Below, one piece after another: positions 62,490-64,000 of a stretch of 64,000 nucleotides of DNA. The notes under the pieces were generated by a model. The model was not told where the DNA came from, searched no databases, and saw only the letters and a list, made by a program, of their open reading frames with translations. Both the position numbers and the translations under genes were made by a program. Source of the stretch: Paenibacillus sp. J2TS4. GTDB lineage: Bacteria; Bacillota; Bacilli; Paenibacillales; NBRC-103111. The first letter of the stretch is position 1. Each line of letters begins with the position of its first letter. The DNA lies in NCBI RefSeq assembly GCF_018403245.1, contig NZ_BOSH01000018.1:1-64000 (forward strand), given 5' to 3'.

Positions 62490-64000
62490 TTAGTCTTCCG
62501 ATACGGCTTGTAAAATTGGACGCTTAGAGATATCGTCCCATCTCCAAATATCATTAAAGTCCCACCCTAACCTGTCTGTATAGGTTGATGGAGTTTCTAT
62601 TTCAGTTTCCGAAAGACCTAGTCCTTTAATGTTTGTTAATGACTCCTCCGTAACCCCTTCTTTGTCAACGATCATGCCATTGTAAGCATAGTTGTTTTCA
62701 AGAGTTGCTGTATGGCCCGCTAGAACCCGCCCCATCACACGGTTCGCCATGGTTGGCGTCGTAACGGAAGGGTTGAGGGCAATGACATTCTTCACAACTG
62801 TCCCGTTATATCCATAGCCGGTCACTCCGCCCGCATTGCTTTTAATCGCCTGAACGGTTCCGGCCGCGTACACATTTTCGGTTAAACTGCCCGTGTTTGT
62901 AATTCCGATTAGTCCTCCGGCCTGACTTACTTGAGCCGTCACATCAGCGCTCGAATAGCTATTTCTTACGATGCCATTTGAATAGCCCACCAGACCGCCC
63001 ACGGTGCTGGACCCCGTAATTGTACCCGTCGAGAAACTATTTGCTATCTCTCCATTGTTCGTATTTACGAGTATACCAATATTACTCCCGCCGGTAACGT
63101 TCGCATCCATCATTGCTATGTTTTTAATCGTTCCATCATTAAGATGGATTAAGCCGCCATTTACTGAATTGAAATTGCGCAAAGATTTATTATTCCCATC
63201 GAAAATTCCAAAAAAAGGCATCCCCTTAAATAAGGGTTCGAAAAGTTTTCCTTCAAAATCGAGATCATTTTCCAATATATAATTTTCATTCGGAAATTCT
63301 GTCATGATCTTTAAATCATTTACTGAACGAATGATGTAGTAACCCTCTTCATTTTGGTCAAGCTTTGGTTTTTGAATATTATCATCGCCAATTTGTTCTA
63401 AATTGCTTTGCAGCAGCGGACGCTTGGCCTGTTCGTTCCACGTCCAGACCGATTCAAAGTCCCAACCGAGGCTGTCTATGAAAAAGGATGGTTGATTGAA
63501 GGATTCTGCACCGACACCTTGCCCTTTTTCATTGTTTGGATCATCCACTTTAACCCCTTCGCTACTAACAAACATATTTTTATTGGCGTAATTATTCACT
63601 AAAGTTGCTGTTTCACCGGCTAGAATTCTGCCGACAATTCTATTAGCTGCCGATCCTGTAACGACCGATGGATTTAAGGCGATACTATTTTGAATGACCG
63701 TATGGTTGTATCCATATCCGCTGAGGCCGCCGGCATTCGATTCTTCTGCTGTCACTGCCCCGATAGAATATACATTTTCGGTTAAACTGCCCCGATTGGT
63801 AATCCCGGCAATGCCGCCGGCCTGCTTCCCACGGGCACTGACACGGGCTGTCGAATAGCTGTTTCTAACGATGCCGTTCGAGTAGCCAACGAGTCCGCCG
63901 ACGGTAGAATTACCTCTAATCGATCCGGTACTATATACGTTTTCTACTGTTCCATCATTTTGATCCACTAATATCCCGACATTACTTCTGCGAACATCAA
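62490..64000 (-). CDS. GLUG-repeat surface protein, 5' end outside the window
   Basis: About 500 C-terminal residues are visible and the frame stays open to the edge. Two long tandem units (each ~240 residues) contain GLUG motifs (STVGGLVGYSNGIVRNSYS; QAGGIAGITN; SNAGGLSGYGYN) and end with LGWDF..VW.W…KRPLLQ. GLUG proteins are secreted beta-helical adhesins or peptidases. No sorting signal at this C-terminus, so anchoring must lie upstream. Confidence 0.85.
   Translation of the reverse strand, partial: DVRRSNVGILVDQNDGTVENVYSTGSIRGNSTVGGLVGYSNGIVRNSYSTARVSARGKQAGGIAGITNRGSLTENVYSIGAVTAEESNAGGLSGYGYNHTVIQNSIALNPSVVTGSAANRIVGRILAGETATLVNNYANKNMFVSSEGVKVDDPNNEKGQGVGAESFNQPSFFIDSLGWDFESVWTWNEQAKRPLLQSNLEQIGDDNIQKPKLDQNEEGYYIIRSVNDLKIMTEFPNENYILENDLDFEGKLFEPLFKGMPFFGIFDGNNKSLRNFNSVNGGLIHLNDGTIKNIAMMDANVTGGSNIGILVNTNNGEIANSFSTGTITGSSTVGGLVGYSNGIVRNSYSSADVTAQVSQAGGLIGITNTGSLTENVYAAGTVQAIKSNAGGVTGYGYNGTVVKNVIALNPSVTTPTMANRVMGRVLAGHTATLENNYAYNGMIVDKEGVTEESLTNIKGLGLSETEIETPSTYTDRLGWDFNDIWRWDDISKRPILQAVSED

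Overview
The window looks like chromosomal DNA of a Paenibacillus-type member of the Bacillota. This is inferred from the gene content: LplA/LplB/YtcP-type sugar ABC components, a membrane-anchored AraC-type regulator, many paired MarR/GntR/AraC regulators, strong GGAGG ribosome binding sites with frequent GTG/TTG starts, and long intergenic stretches filled with dispersed palindromic repeats. No rRNA, tRNA, integrase, transposase, phage module or cas gene was recognised. Both edges cut genes: a short C-terminal remnant at the left end and a GLUG-repeat surface protein open at the right end.

Layout. 0-10.2 kb: mostly minus-strand housekeeping and resistance-like genes (PhnA-type zinc ribbon, DUF6526-like membrane protein, ABC exporter, two methyltransferases, SEC-C protein, LLM flavin oxidoreductase), plus one GC-rich plus-strand nucleotidyltransferase. 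10.3-22.6 kb: a plus-strand carbohydrate locus. It holds a very large secreted protein with four discoidin-like modules around an unassigned barrel-like domain, a cytosolic unassigned enzyme, a transmembrane AraC-type regulator, two sugar ABC permeases and a solute-binding lipoprotein. Three promoters in it share one unusual two-half-site motif that runs into the -35 box, and two also carry a cre-like (CcpA) site. A duplicated 75-bp terminator-bearing repeat lies at each end. 23-27 kb: NUDIX/GNAT pair, Cys-rich pentapeptide-repeat protein, phosphotransferase. 27.3-32.4 kb: zinc alcohol dehydrogenase plus TRAP transporter operon with a divergent GntR regulator. 32.6-35.7 kb: OmpR-type two-component system with a secreted PepSY-like protein behind an 11-bp direct-repeat promoter. 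35.8-40.2 kb: a RelE/ParE-type toxin-antitoxin pair, MazG-like and YdjC-family genes, NamA with a MarR regulator, and a small NDT-like protein. 40.8-48.3 kb: Bcr/CflA efflux pump, YkvI-like transporter with a ureohydrolase, and a 1053-residue double-kinase hybrid sensor. 48.5-55.2 kb: SelO, MarR/SDR pair and a decaying region (broken SDR, broken glycosyltransferase, duplicated gene fragment), ending with a pentapeptide-repeat gene under a LexA-box promoter. 55.3-59.8 kb: PQQ-type sugar dehydrogenase-like gene and a compact ECF transporter operon (A-A-T-S). 60-64 kb: 52-bp palindromic tandem repeats, a YdeI-like protein, an antibiotic-kinase-like protein and the GLUG protein.

The strongest candidates for something undescribed are the carbohydrate locus with its shared promoter grammar and two unassigned enzymes, the SOS-type promoter on the pentapeptide protein, the YkvI/ureohydrolase pair, and the orphan ECF transporter. 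All functions are read from sequence by eye; no database search was run.
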